From positions 3,286,001 to 3,350,000 of the forward strand of contig NC_026656.2 in NCBI RefSeq assembly GCF_000004075.3: DNA of 64,000 nucleotides. The letters run 5' to 3'. This document shows positions 9,303 to 23,400 of this stretch, in pieces. Below the pieces are notes generated by a model. It did not search any database and was not told the origin of the DNA. It saw nothing but the letters and a program-made list of their open reading frames with translations. The position numbers were made by a program, and so were the translations under genes. The stretch's first letter is position 1, and each line of letters begins with the position of its first letter. This DNA is from Cucumis sativus (lineage: Eukaryota; Streptophyta; Magnoliopsida; Cucurbitales; Cucurbitaceae).

Positions 9303-11802
9303 GAAAATGGCAGTTCGTGTAATGAGAAAAGGTGAAAGAAGCTTTTATCATTTTGAAAATAGTTGTTCGAATTTTATTAAGGAGTATATTATTATTATGG
9401 TTATTTGATTATTTAAATTCTATGGATCAAAATCAAACTTGACACAATAAATTGTACGTAATCAAACACCTTATGTGCAATGCATGGCACTTCTCGATCC
9501 TTTAGTTTATTTTTTGATCCTTTAAGTATCGGTTTACTTCAATCATGTTTTAGTAAATATATTGATCTTGACGTCGTTTTAAAAAACATCAAGTCGAGTA
9601 CAATTTGACATTTTGTAATTGTTGAATAGGGTAAAATTGAAGTAATTAGCAATCAATGAAATTTTTTGATAAAGTTATTGAAATGTTGCAATAAATAAAG
9701 CCTAAAGTTCCAATAATAGGGAATTCAAGAAGTTCATAACCTACGCACTTTTGAGTATAGGCAATCGAACCATATTTGTGTTAAATGAGAATATTAATTG
9801 AAGGAGACAATTAAAAATAAAAAGAAGTGAAAATGTCTAAACACTAAATATATATATGGAATCTAGTGTTTGAATTTGTTCTTTCCAGAGATTTCATAAT
9901 ATTGTAGTAATACAATGCAAATTAAATAAAGTAATTTATTGCCAACTGAAACTTAGTTGAATGTTTGTAGTTTGAAGTAAGAAGTTTGATTTTCAAGTAC
10001 CAATTGATACACTTATTAAAACAAATCTTCAAATTTAAATATATAAATTGTTATTGCTTTTGTAAAATTAATGTTGTGACGATTGGTTCGATGAAAATTG
10101 ACATGATCGTGTGTTAAACTGGGAATGGGTTTTGGTCCAACCTTTAATTTCCAAGCTCATAGTCCAAAAATCATACGCGCATGTCAATATTTTGCTAAAA
10201 AACTTATTCCATACAGATTTTGCTATATTTCCAACCATGACCTCCAAATGCCTCTTATCAAACAACAATAGCAATCCATAATCATATCCAATCCAAGGTA
10301 TAAATTGCTTGACTTGGGTTGGACACGTCAAACGATCATGACATTAGACAAGACTGGGCTTGACTCACCCTTGTAGTTTCAAGCCCTTGATCATCAAGTC
10401 GATCGCTTCTATACATATATTTTGAACGATAATTCTAAATAGTACTAGCCAGGATATTTATTTTTTAATGTTATATATTTTAATCTTTCAAATTTAACCG
10501 AAAATACTTTAGTTTTATGTTAATGATTTTCAAAAGGGTATTTTTTTTATTATTGGTTACATTTTAATTATTTGCTAAATAGGGTGTAGGCACAATCTTG
10601 ATAGACAAGAATGAAGAAAAGTTTAGTAGAAGAAAAAGAAAAAGAAAAAGAGACATTCATTTATTTTTCTTATTTGTTAATTTATAAATAAACTTTAAAG
10701 AAGAATAATAATTATTTCCATTTAGTGAGAGTTAATGAAAGTGAGGATGAGATTGAAAAGCTGTCATAATTTAGTGAAAAATATCAAAAGAATATCAATA
10801 AACATAAATGTTTAAATTTAAATAATATGATACATCAAATCATCTTCAAATTTTCAAATATTAGACTATTAGACACCAAATGGAGTAAATTGCTTACACT
10901 TAATTGGTATATGTGATGCCTTTCCCAAGATTTTATAAGGCACTCATGATTGAGCCATTTCTAGAAACTTTTCATTTCTAACTTCAAAATCAACCCTACA
11001 ATACTAATCATTTTATTCGTAATCTTTACAAATACAACCAAATTTTGAAGTTTATCGAATAAATGTACGTTTGTATAATATTTTGTCGTATATAAAAATA
11101 TTTTGATCTATTTTGTTATAATATTTTTATTTTTTTCCTTTTTCCATTTTCTATTTTCACTCGAAGAGATGTGAGTATGTATTTATTTATTTTTGTTGTT
11201 ATTAAATATGGATTAAGGTTTTAACCTTCTAATAACCTCAACCTTATGGAAAAACGGTTGAAAATATTTGATATATTTTATAAACATTTTGGTTTATTTT
11301 GAAGTTTATTAGTGATATAATTTAAAATTTTGTAATCTTTTGTAAACATTTTAGTTCATTTTGGTGTACTACAAACGTTCTTAATTTTTTTTAAAATTTT
11401 GTTATATTTTATAAATATTTTCAAGAATATGATAGTTTAGTATCAAATTTGTGGATTAAGTTAGTTTTGATTAAATACATAACAAATTAACAACGGGAAT
11501 TAAACTTCTTTTTTTAAATTTTTCCTTAGAGACAACGCCATCACACTCTTAGAATATTAGAGAATTTAATTAATTTTCCTAAAAGGAAAGTGATGGTTTT
11601 GATAGGTTGGAATTTTGATTTTTTTGAAGAATTAGGAATTGAAAAAACCAAAAAGTAAATTTTTTTTTCTTTTTTTGTGAAAGGAAAAGAAATTAAAACC
11701 TATATTAACTATAATTATAAATAACGTTCTTATGAATCCATCATTTTTTTTAATTCCAACTTTTCTTTTTTCTTATTTTTCTTTTTCTCTCTCTCCAACG
11801 AT
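9303..11802. other. Intergenic, AT-rich
   Basis: 2.5 kb between GDSL relatives. A slightly less AT-rich stretch at about 10080-10440 has a short minus-strand open frame without recognisable homology. Otherwise there are only homopolymer runs and AT-rich sequence. No gene or RNA can be supported. Confidence 0.6.
11716..11723 (+). promoter_or_regulatory. TATA box of GDSL gene at 11803
   Basis: TATAAATA 87 bp before the ATG, followed by a pyrimidine-rich leader (runs of CTTTTT and CTCTCT). Confidence 0.65.
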
Positions 11803-13402
11803 ATGGCTTCTTCTTCTTCTTCTTCTTCTTCTATAACTTCATTTGTTTTTCCATTTCTCTTTCTTTTTCTTCTTCTTTCTCCTTCCTCTAACGCTGATTC
11901 ACTAAAAGCTTGTAACTTCGATGGTATTTACCAACTCGGCGACTCCATCTCCGACACCGGAAATCTCATTCGAGAAAATCCCAACACCCCTTTTTCTCAT
12001 CTTCCTTATGGTCAAACATTCTTCAACAGCACCCCAACAGGTCGTTGCTCCAATGGCCTACTTATCATAGATTACTTTGGTACGTAACGTTTTTCAAACT
12101 TTTTCTTATAACCTATTTGAAATGACTTTAATAATTATGAGATTTGATCAACATAAATGGTGGCTATTTTGTAATTTTGTAGCTTTAGATGCAAGACTTC
12201 CATTGGTGAATCCTTACCTTAACAAAGATGCATTGACAAGGCATGGAATCAACTTCGCAGTAGCTGGCTCTACTGCTTTGTCTTCTGAACTACTTTCGAA
12301 GAAGAAAATCTCATCTCTACTCACTAACTCTTCCCTCGACCTTCAACTTGATTGGATGTTCTCTCATTTCAATTCCATTTGCTACGATCAAAAAGGTTTG
12401 CTTTTTTTTCTTTTTCTTTTTTTACTGTTATAATCTTCAGTATTCTTCTGCTATATGTGTAATCATTTTCTTCCTTTAGACTTTATCATACATACATACA
12501 TGTTTGATTTTAGTTCGTAATTATGTTTGTATATCTCATAGATTGCGACGAGAAGTTAAAGAATGCTTTGTTCTTGGTGGGTGAAATTGGTGCAAATGAT
12601 TATAATTATGCCTTGCTACAAGGAAAAACTATTGAAGAGGTAAAAGAAATGGTACCAGAAGTTGTTCAAGCCATAAAGAATGCAGTTGAGGTAAAATTAT
12701 ACGTTCAAACAACAGTGTTATTTCTAATACATTTTCATTAGTAATTAGAATTGGGGTATGTTTCTTTCTTTTTATTTATCAAAACTTATCTTTTTTTGGT
12801 TATGATTTTGTTTGTAGAGAGTGATAAGCTACGGTGCTACTCGAGTTGTTGTTTCTGGAAACTTTCCAATTGGATGTTTTCCCATCTCCCTCACTGTCTT
12901 CCAAACCAATAATACAACAGATTACGACGAATACGACGAATATCACTGTTTGAAAAGTTTGAATGCGTTGGCGAGTTATCACAATGATCAAATAAAACAA
13001 GTTATCGAAGTACTCAAGAAAGAAAATCTACACACTGTTATCGTATACGGTGACTACTATAACGCATTTTTATGGATTCTACGTCGCGCTTCTATGCTCG
13101 GTATGTTTAATATTTCTTAATTAGAAACTTACTAGTTACATGTAATAGTATTATTAATGTGGTTGAATATGTATATATCTATAGGGTTTGACAATGGTTC
13201 TTTGCAAAAATCATGCTGTGGAATTGGAGGAGATTACAACTTTGATTTGAAGAGAACTTGTGGAAATAATGGAGTAGGTGTTTGTCCAAACCCAGATAAA
13301 GTTATTAGTTGGGATGGAGTTCATTTGACTCAAAAGGCTTACAAATACATAGCAGATTGGCTCATCCTCAACATCTCTCCAAAACTTAATTGCACTCTTT
13401 AA
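11803..13402 (+). CDS. GDSL esterase/lipase, intact, secreted
   Basis: Five exons: 11803-12079, 12183-12395, 12542-12690, 12818-13100 and 13185-13402, giving 379 residues. A serine-rich start (10 consecutive-like Ser codons, TCT repeats) leads into a hydrophobic signal core. QLGDSISDTGN carries Ser48, the G-A-N-D block follows in exon 3, and W-D-G-V-H near the end gives Asp351 and His354. Exon sizes and phases mirror the inverted pair, so all come from one ancestor. Differences from copy B are spread along the protein, making this an older paralogue not involved in the recent homogenisation. The protein is presumably an extracellular ester hydrolase. The TCT microsatellite in the start region is a likely site of length variation. 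Confidence 0.92.
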
Positions 13403-14871
13403 TTTTGTTTAATAAACAACTGGTTTTCCTTTTTTTTTCTTCTTTTTTGTAATTAATAAGGAACCTCTTATGAAGTTTTTCAATAAAGTGCAAGTGAGCA
13501 TAGTTGGCATTCCAATTATGTGAGCGGAGAAATAATTGCAAATGTAGTAATTAGATTCAAAAATCCAATTTGAAATATATTAGTAATAGATTATATTCAA
13601 ATTTTATCTTTTGTAAGAACTGTTTGAAAGAAAAGAATGTATGGGAAATTTTTGTTTGGTTATATTAAGTTTCGTCTATTTGAAAAACACACAACAAATA
13701 TAGAAGTTGTGCTCAAAATAGCCATAAAATTGTCACATCACCAAGGTTGATAGACACAACGTTATTAAAAATCTCAACCACCAATCAAAGATTTCCTTTT
13801 TTTTCTTTTTTATTGTAAGGAGAGAAATTAGAGAAGTTTTTTTTTTTTATTATTAAGGTGAATTTTTAAGAAGAAAATGGGAAAGGAAAATTAAAATGGT
13901 CTTTATATAAATATTTGCTTTTCGAAAAAATAGATATTAAATTTCATGGACACAACCATCCCTAGGATGTTAGGTTAAAAGGAGTTGAAAGATTTTATAG
14001 TTGCAACTTCACTCATATTTGGTTCAAAGAGTTTGTAAGTCTTAATGGTTTAAAGAGTTTGTAAGTCTTATTAGTTTCCAATAATTGAAGCTTCAAACTA
14101 AATAGAAAATTTTTAAAAATAGTAAAATATCAAAATTATTTATAAAATATAGATAAATCCATGGACCTCGAGCTTTTTAAACTTTTTTTTTTGCTATATT
14201 TTGTAAATATCGATTGTATAAAATGTAAAATTAGATTAAAAAGTTGATAAACCTATCACTTATTAAAAAATTGACCATGAAATCTAATTATCAAATATTG
14301 TTACTTTTTTTATCTTCCTAAATATTTTTATTGCCAATATTTCATATTTCCTTAAGAAATCAAATTAAAAATACATTTATATAGTTATTTCCAAATTTGT
14401 AAATAGAAATTTCTAACATTAATACTTAAAAATCATCAGAGATAGAAAGGGGAAATTAAAAACAATATCATTTGGAGAAGAAATTAAAAGAATAAAAACC
14501 TCAAACAAAATTGACAATTTAAACTTATAGAAACTGTCTTACAACACAAAAAGAACAATCAATGAATTCTATCAATGTGGTGTTGAGATTCAAATTGCTT
14601 TTCAGTTCTTCACAACAGACAACAAACTAATTCTAAAAAATAACCACAAGAATTGCCTAATGGAAGAAAAAACAAATCTTTGGAGGAGCAGCATAATGGC
14701 CTCGATTTGGTCTCATCTATCGTACATCCAAAACATAGAACACGAACTGCGCGAAAGTTGAGCATCTACTTTCGGGTCTTTGTTGATGATCGTCTTTCTT
14801 GCTTGAAGCAACATTTTTTTTACCTCTCGATTTGCCAGATTCACGACTGTCGGTCTTCGTCGGTAGATATC
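13403..14871. other. Convergent intergenic region (GDSL 3' end / RPT5 3' end)
   Basis: AT-rich 1.5 kb holding the 3' untranslated regions of two converging genes. Poly(A)-signal-like AATAAA words lie just after 13410 and near 13480. No additional gene is seen. Confidence 0.6.
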
Positions 14872-15774
14872 TTAAGCATAATAATTCAAGCTTGCTTTCT
14901 TCTTGGCTTGAACTTGGATGATACCTTCATTGAAGTCCTCATGGTTCACCTAATTATAGCCCCAAAAGAAAGTTTCAGCCACATACATAACACCCTCATC
15001 ATCGTAGTTCTTTTAGCCTTCTTTGTTGAATTACAATTTGAATCCCTAAATTTTTTAATGTTGATGTCTAATAGATTCATGAAGAAGTATCTAATAAGCC
15101 TCTAAATTGAAAACTCAAGCAGCACTAAGCATTTCTAAACATCACATACTTAGTAGGCACAATTTGAAAATTCAATACCTTTCAAAGTTCATCAAGCACA
15201 CAATTCTAAAAGGTAAGATTAAACTTTTATTGTTTATTTTATACTTTTTTTGTACTGATTTAGGAAGAGAGTTCGTGTATTATAAGTTTAAAATCTTGAA
15301 GCCAGTTCCAATAGACATCAAGGGTTTTCCACTGATCAAGTTCTCTACTAAGAGGCTTTCAATCCAGAACCTATGAAACTTCCTAAAAGACCTCATGATT
15401 AAGAGCATATAGAAGGAAGAGGCTGAGAGCAGCCAGAGATGCCTGAGGAGAGAACAGAACACTCATATGTTGATTAAGGAATAAAGTGCATGAGAGACAG
15501 AGAGACAGAGAGAGGAGCACCTCAGTTGCATCACGGCGAAGAGCCAGCATGCCGGCCTCGACACAAACTGCTTTCAGTTGTGCACCATTGAAGTCATCCG
15601 TTGACCGAGCTAGTTCTTCAAAATTGACATCAGGGTGGACATTCATCTTCCTTGAGTGGATCTAAACAATTGTATTTTGCAACAATATTTATGAAATGAC
15701 AAAATATATATTTTACATGGAATAACATGAGCAAAGCATAGAACGGCCTGTTATCTCATCTTAGGTTAAGAAAT

Positions 15775-15810
<36 letters not shown>

Positions 15811-18800
15811 TATAGGCTACAATTCTGAAGTTCCCATCATAATTTTGAGAGAGAAAATAAAATGCAGCAACAAAACATAAGAATTAAGATTAACATAAGA
15901 ACCTGCATGATTCGAGCCCTCGCTTCTTCAGTTGGATGAGGAAACTCGATTTTCCGATCTAATCTACCAGAACGCATGAGTGCCGGATCAAGAATATCAG
16001 CACGATTCGTTGCAGCTATAACCTGAAATAATAGGAGTTCTAACTTAACAAAAAATGAAAATGAAACATCATGAAATACTGCATGGCCCCAAAAGCAAAG
16101 AGATTCAAGTAGAAGTCAAATGCCTAATCAAATAAACATAAGCCCCCACCACCCTAGCTAAAGGTGAAACAATCACACACGAACGACATCAAAATAATTC
16201 AAGAAAGTGGCAAAAGAAAACCTTGATGCGCTCATCACTACTAAACCCATCCAGTTGATTGAGCAACTCCAACATGGTTCGCTGCACCTCCCTATCTCCA
16301 CTTACTTCACTGTAGTAAAGAAAATCATAAATACATAATACAGAGAGCTATATGAAAATATCGGAGGGGGGGAAAACGTGAACAAACCTGTCAAATCGCT
16401 TAGTTCCAATTGCATCAATTTCATCAATAAAAATGATGCATGGGGACTTTTCTTTTGCAAGCTGAAAAGCATCTCGAACAAGTTTTGCTCCATCACCAAT
16501 GAACATCTGCAATAATTCCAAGTTATATTGCTGATAGACACATCTAGTAAAAGGAAAGAGAGATAAATGGGTAAAAAAGCACATGAAGCCAATTCAACAG
16601 AATCATGGACATAAAAAATAACCTTTTAAATTCATTAACAAAGTATGATGCAAAGAAAAGCATCTTAATATCCAAAAAAAGATGAAAGGAAGCTAATTTT
16701 CCGAGGTTTCTAAATCAAATAAACTATTTTTCCCAAGCAAATTTTTACCTGTACAAGTTGTGGGCCAGCCAACTTCAAGAAGGTAGCATTTGTTTGTGCT
16801 GCACATGCACGTGCCATCAAAGTTTTACCAGTGCCAGGAGGTCCATACAAAAGCACACCTTTAGGTGGACGAATTCCTAGTTTCTGAAATCGCTCTTTAT
16901 GAGTCATGGGTAAGACAATAGCCTCCCCTAGTTCTTGGATCTGCACCATTAATATAGCATTCAGTTAAAAAGGGCATCTAATATGATCTTCAAACAAATG
17001 AACTAATGGACAATATCAAGTGTCTGAAAGTGCCTGCTTTTCCAGCCCTCCAATGTCATTGTAGTCTTCTGTAGGTTTCTCATCAACCTCCATAGCCTTC
17101 ACTCGAGAATCATACTCAGATGGCAGAGTATCCAAAATAAGGTAACTATCCTTGTTTACTCCGACCAAATCACCTGGCTTTAACTTATCGGGATCCACGA
17201 GCCCGACAACAGGTAAAAAGATAGTCTGCAGCCAAGATCATTATAATTTAATACAATTCTTGCCAATTTCTAGATAATAAAAGAGCCGTGACTTCAATCA
17301 AAGTAAAGAAATATTGATAAGAATATATGCCTCCCCTAGTTCATGCAATTAACATATCGAATGATTCAGCATTACAGTTTAAGTCGGAGAACAAAATCAG
17401 TTAAATTAGAAACGATATTACTTTTAAATTGCAAAATATTACACCAATTATGTTGCTGCCAGCCTAAATTGTAGTTGAAATTTTACTGACATTCTAGCAC
17501 TGACAGTGAGAAAGGGAAGAACATCATATGAACACATAAAAGAATCTGGTCATAGCAAACCTGGCGAGTGGATGTCTTCAGTACAACGCATTTTCCTTTC
17601 CTTTGTGAGTCCAGATCAATATTTGCACCATCTTCTTCCGCTTCGTCTTCTGGGTTCATTTCCAAAATCTGAAAAATCAACAAGGGGAAAGAACAGAGTT
17701 CAGCTAATGTGACCAAATTATCACCCAAGGCCAACTTGGCCAATTAAAATGAGATGAAGTCAGCCTTACAAGCATTAAACGTAACACATCAACCTTGGTT
17801 CCAAGAGAATGTAGAATAAAAAGTCACAGTAACTCATCCATGATTAACACACCATAACATGGCGAAACTGAAGGAAGAGAAGCAGCAACTTCTTAAGAAA
17901 AATGACTGCATAAAAATCTCTAAACCTCATATACTAGAAACTTCAAAAAATCACCTTTCAATACAGAATATACGCAATAAAAACCCCAAGTTACTTAGAA
18001 AAAATTAAATTAAATAAACAACAAAGCATAAATAAATATTAAGGCCATTTGACTACCTATGAAATAACTTAGAATTCTTTATTTCATAATATCCACTACC
18101 ATACTTTCCCCAAAATCCACTTCAAGATTAAATAATGTGAAATTTCTCCATGCGCTTCCTTGGGTTGATGTAGAATTCCAATTAGAGCTCGAATACAAGT
18201 TAGAATTAAGAATAATAAATACGCACTTCATATATTTTATATAAACAGAAAAAGTTCGACCTTGGCTTGCTACAAAAAAGAAGCGAAATTCGTACACAAG
18301 TGATTTAGAGAGAAAAATAATTCGTTTGAGTATGCCAAAAAAACATACCTCGACAATGTTGCCGACCAAGTAAGGCAGCTGCTTATTGAGTTTGATCTTC
18401 TCCTGATTCTCCTTTATCTTTTCTTTGATTGATTCCGACTCCAGATTTGTTCTCTGCACCTCCTCCTACACTCCAATTACCAGTCAGAAAAATTAAAAAC
18501 AAGTCACCATTGTTTCATGAAGCACTAACTAAAATAACACCGCCAGAAAGAAAGAAAAAAATCATACAAAGAAAATCAGATAGAAAGAGTCCAAAAGAAT
18601 GCAAGATGGTGATATCATAAGTAATACACAGACAAAAAGAGAGAGAGAGAGTGAGAGAGAGAAAGAATTGGATTAGACAAGTGATTAAAGAAGAAAAAGA
18701 AAAAATGGGGACCTTGAGAATTCGGATCTCATTGTCGAGGAGACGAGAGGCCCTAACAATGTCGTCGGTGGTCATGGAAGTAAGCTGATCATCTTCGAAA

Positions 18801-18829
18801 TTGGAATCTTCAACCATAGCAGTTGCCAT
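14872..18829 (-). CDS. RPT5: 26S proteasome regulatory subunit 6A, AAA ATPase RPT5
   Basis: Ten exons on the minus strand: 18829-18713, 18465-18349, 17668-17561, 17225-17034, 16940-16749, 16506-16388, 16309-16222, 16022-15903, 15661-15521 and 14949-14872. They give 423 residues, matching plant RPT5. The order is an N-terminal coiled-coil, an OB-type domain (about 75-160), then the AAA module with Walker A GPPGTGKT (211-218), Walker B IIFIDE (266-271) and the second region of homology with [15 protein letters not shown] (arginine fingers). The C-terminus LNYYA is the HbYX-type tail that docks into the alpha ring and opens the 20S gate. It unfolds ubiquitylated substrates within the 19S base in cytosol and nucleus. 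Intron 4 begins with GC instead of GT (17033). The last intron (571 bp) separates a 25-residue terminal exon. Confidence 0.97.
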
Positions 18830-18971
18830 TGATGGAATTGAATTTGCGAAAATAGCTAAGCAAAAACGAAACCAGTTGAAATGGAGAGAGGAAGAAAAGA
18901 AGAAGAAAATAGAAGATTTTAAACTTGTTGCCGAAGAAATTTGGAAGAGTGTTAATTGGCCGGGAATTTAA

Positions 18972-19040
18972 TGGGCCTATGGGTTTCACAATTAGGCTTA
19001 AAGTGTATTGGGCCTATTTTAATAGGTTCACAATTGGGCT
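18972..19040 (-). promoter_or_regulatory. Cluster of three Site II (TGGGCY) motifs, RPT5 promoter
   Basis: TGGGCC at 18972-18977 and 19009-19014, and TGGGCT at 19035-19040, lie 140-210 bp upstream of the RPT5 ATG. Site II elements are bound by TCP factors in plant housekeeping and proteasome or ribosome-related promoters. Confidence 0.6.
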
Positions 19041-20479
19041 GAAGAAATCATAGAAAGTAGAGTATTGGTGAAGGGTAATTATCATTAAATACCATAATAT
19101 TAGGATAATAGAAGTATTAGGGAGTCAAATTATTATTAAATATATATTGTTTATTCTTTGTAAATTCATGTAATGTCTATTGATAGTTTTTTATTCATAC
19201 ATTTCACAAGAACATGAATAAAATATCTCGACAACATGAATAAAATATCAATATCTCTCTTTGTACCATGATATCAAAATAAATTTACTATATTTTTTTT
19301 TCTCGTCACGTTTTCTTTGTTTGTTTTTGTTTAGACTGACATTTTTTTCTCTTGAACTCACCACCGCTTGCTATTCACTTTTGTTATTTTCGATCAATTG
19401 TCATCTTAAATCCATAATTTTCATTCAGATCTAACGACCGATCTTTCTGTTTTCGAATTGAGTTTTATTGTAGATCTTTTGGATCAATCTTGTACATTAT
19501 ATTTAACCATACCTTTTGTTGATTTTGTACATTATATTTAACCATACCTTTTGTTGATTTTTTAAAATTAGTAAATTCAAATTTTCAATTTTTATGTGAT
19601 TCAACTTATAAATTTTATTTTTGATTTGGTTGCTAAACTTTTTTGATTATGTTGGACTTTTTGGTATACTCAAAGAAAGATTCGTTAGAATCATGTATCA
19701 ATAAACTCGAAGGTAACTAAGAAACAATGAACAAAAATTAATAAACAAGAATAGGAGAAGATTTAGTTACTATAGTTTTTTTTAAAATATATATATGATT
19801 TGAGATCCCAATAAGAAAACAACATTCAATTTAATTATCAAATTTTAAACAAATTCACAAAGTTTATTAAAGGAAGATCCCTAAAAATTGTGTTTCACAC
19901 CTACAAATTTTGTTTTGAGACGAAATTTTCCTTTAATCAAGAAATTAAGGTATATGGTTCTTATGAAATATATTCTCCTTTGCTACCTCTTCAAAGTAGT
20001 AGTAGTACAGTTTGATAATTATTAGATAAACATCTCCCCCTTCAATTAAGGTTGGGAGAACAAACAATTTTTGCAATCACCTCCCCCTATAACTTCTCCG
20101 ATTTAAAAACTAGGAAGGAGAGGACAATCGTCTATCTACCCATTCCCTCTTAAGAAGTTAGAATTTCAAATCTCTATCTTATTATGGGTCCATGGCGTTT
20201 CTCACATTTTAATTTTAAAAGGATTGCTTTTCCTTTAAATAATGTTATCACCATCCATCATATTCCGAAAACTCCAACCACCTGTCTGACCATTGAAAGT
20301 TTAGAATTCCCCCTTTTCTTTCCTTTCACGAGACCTTGCTAAACTAAGAAGAGTATATAATCAACATCGACCATTAAGATCTGTCCTATTTGCTTGATGA
20401 AAAAAGAGAAGCTTAAACAGTTTTTTCAATAACACAGAGAAGACAATCAATCTGTATGAACAATAAAAGAAAAACTATC
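19041..20479. other. Intergenic, AT-rich
   Basis: 1.4 kb between the RPT5 promoter and the 3' end of the acetyltransferase-like gene. It contains one 35-bp tandem duplication (19491-19560) and no visible gene. Confidence 0.6.
19491..19560. repeat. 35-bp tandem duplication
   Basis: Units 19491-19525 and 19526-19560 are identical, each beginning 'tgtacattatatttaacca'. Confidence 0.9.
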
Positions 20480-23400
20480 TTACAGCTTCCAGTATAAACC
20501 AAACCGATGCAAGATCCCAGAGACGACGCCCCAAAACAGGATCTCTGCAAATATCACATAGAGGAGAATACCCACTTTTTTGGAATGCCAAACTCCAATG
20601 AAAAGATGCTTCTTTATCCAATATATCTGCCATGGATATGTAATATGTTACACAGTTAATAATGGACTATAACATATTCAGGAAACAAGAACTATGATGT
20701 AGAAAATGGATTTCAGTTCATCTACCAGTTTTTGTTTGATTAAAAACTAAGACAAGTTTATTGTCGATAAAGATGCTGGATTTGGTGTTGCCTAATATGA
20801 AAAGTTAATCTTTGCTATTTGGGTCTTCTTTAGAAAAAAAATCATATATGTTTCTACAATGATGTTATCTTTTGGGGAAGGGGCTGTATCCTCTCTTGTG
20901 AGTAGGTCTAGTCAGCTTGTGGGCAACTCGATCGTTCCTGATCTTACTTCATAATGTTGTCAAGGTAATTTGTCGGACCAATTAGATCCTAGCAGTCGGG
21001 CAATATGGTTTAAACTCATTCCCTCTAAGCTAAGCCATTTAATACTTCCACAGTGTTTATTAACTAGACCAATTCAGAGCGGTTTCCATTTGCTTTTTTA
21101 TCTAAGGGTATAATTTATCAAATAATAGTTTACAACTGAAAAATGGTTTTAAGTTATTTTTTAAACAACAAAGAAAAGAACGGACCAGTGTGTTGTGGGG
21201 ATCATCATAATACCACCCATTGATGAAACCTGCAAAAATGCCAGCAGCTGCCATAACATACACAAGCATCGCATTCATCCCGATCCACTCCAATGGTAGA
21301 AACAAGGGCCTCAGGCCCCAGATATCAACCTGACTCAGTCCAAATAAGAAAACAAAATCTTTATACCACAGTGGAGAAAGGAATCAAGTTGAAGAACTTC
21401 ATATGCATTGAAGTACAAAATTGTTGTCCATAAACCAGTCGAAGGTAGTTTAAAGAAGAAGATAAGTACCAAAGTGTAGAAGACTGAGAAAACCAACGCT
21501 GCAGCTCCCGATGTCACGCAGACATAGCTAAATGTATACAACTGTTTATTTAACGGAATTGCTGCATTGATCAAAGATGTACATTGTTATTTGTAATAAA
21601 TGAAGATGGGTTATACACAGCAGAAGTTGCATAGAATTGACAGTGGGGTGATGAGCCACACCGTGAGTAAAATGAAGAACAAGTCCTAAGATAAGAAGAG
21701 TGAAGCCCATTGTAACCCATTGCTTCAGCCTAGCGGAGTGATCCTGTGGAGCGTCAAATGACATGCAAAGAATTGCAAAAAAAAAAAAGTTTGATTAACA
21801 TTTTACTTCACGTTTGAGGTTTGTTTCATTTCCATCCTTATAGTTTTATAAGTTAAATTATAACCACCTTGGTTAAATCCTCCAAAACATTCTTCCTACC
21901 CAACCCTTTACCAGATGCTTCTTTCATTTATTATATATACATTTGGATGTAGCAAAGAGAGGAAAAGATGAGTTATGGGACTAGAGTTTTTGAAGATGTG
22001 CAACGAGACCCACCTAATTCAACTCTCACATATCTCCTGTATCTTATACTAATCCTTAGCTCATCATCTCTCTATGGCATCTAAATAAGTTAGGGACATT
22101 TGCAAAAATAGCAAAAAGATTTATGATAATAGGTCCCATGTCACTACATTTTCTAAATTGCAAAAGTAGCAAATTTAAAAGAGGATAGTCCTCTGATAGC
22201 CATTTGATAACCCTATGTTATATTTAATTACTTGTCATATTTGTCATATTTGCAATATGCAAAAAAGATGTGCAATATGTAAAAAAGATGTGCAATAAAT
22301 TATGTAATGCAAGAAAGATGGTAGTATTCAATAATAGAAAGGGCATTTTGGAAGATTTAACTAATACAGTTATAGAAACTCTAAAAGGATACATTCACAA
22401 TCATAGGGATCAAACTAAACCCAAACTAAACCAAAATTCAAACCATAAAGACTAGAATGAACAAAAGCTAACCTGAAAATGGATTAGAACATGCCCAAAA
22501 TGCACTCCAATGATTGTGGACAGAATGGCAGATATAGAGCTGCAGTTGCAAGCATGGTATCCTTGATGAAATTCAAAATAATCTAGTTTTATAACTACTG
22601 TCTAGAAGTTTCTCATAAGGAAGAAACAAGTAGGCATTTTTTTCAACATTTCATTTTATTTCATTCTCTGTTCAATGAAGCTGCAAAATTAAATGATTTT
22701 GACCTTATTATAAAAAACTTCAGCATTGCTGAGCAGATTTTGTTATACTTCAGAATATGGGAAGATTTTTTCTAGAGGGATGTCGATCAGAGGGGGAGAG
22801 CACCGTCTTAATGTTCCATATCTCTATCTAGTAAACCCATCTATATGCTCAAGTACCAAATTATTTCCAACAAACACGGCATATCCAAATACAATTAGGG
22901 AAAAAATCAGAAATTGAGTACGCCATGTCTAGAACTTTTAAATAAATCAGAATCCATAATACTGAATTATATATGTATGACGGACCTTAAAATTCCTTCA
23001 GGTTCAAATGGGGCAAAACACCATGATGGAGCATTATCTCGGAAAGACCCTGCATATGGAGAATTCTCGGTGCAAGCCTGCAGCACTTGAACCATACAAA
23101 ATATTATAAGCCATCAAAAGTTTATGTCATCAACTTATGATAGCTCTATGAAATTCAAAAAAGAATAACATATTTACACACTTCAGATCTTCTCCAAGCA
23201 GGATGGGCATACAAGTGATTGATTCCCAGCACTTTTCTGTCAATATATCCCACAGCATTACATGGAGGATCCAGATTTCCTCTGACACCACATGCTACCT
23301 AAATTTGATATGAAAATAGCTTAGAAAATCTAGACTTTGGAGAAAAAAAAACATTTCGATAAATAGTATTCAAGAAAAATGTTTGTATTCATATTGTATC

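Noticed and set aside
10068-10331. Minus-strand open frame of 87 codons
   Set aside because: No family resemblance, no splice partners and no promoter signal.
14653-15376. Plus-strand open frames of 150 and 89 codons
   Set aside because: They run antisense through the last exon and last intron of RPT5 and resemble no protein family.
15780-15806. (AT)n run and nearby GA-rich runs (15490-15515, 18635-18665) as regulatory sites
   Set aside because: Simple microsatellites within RPT5 introns; nothing ties them to regulation.
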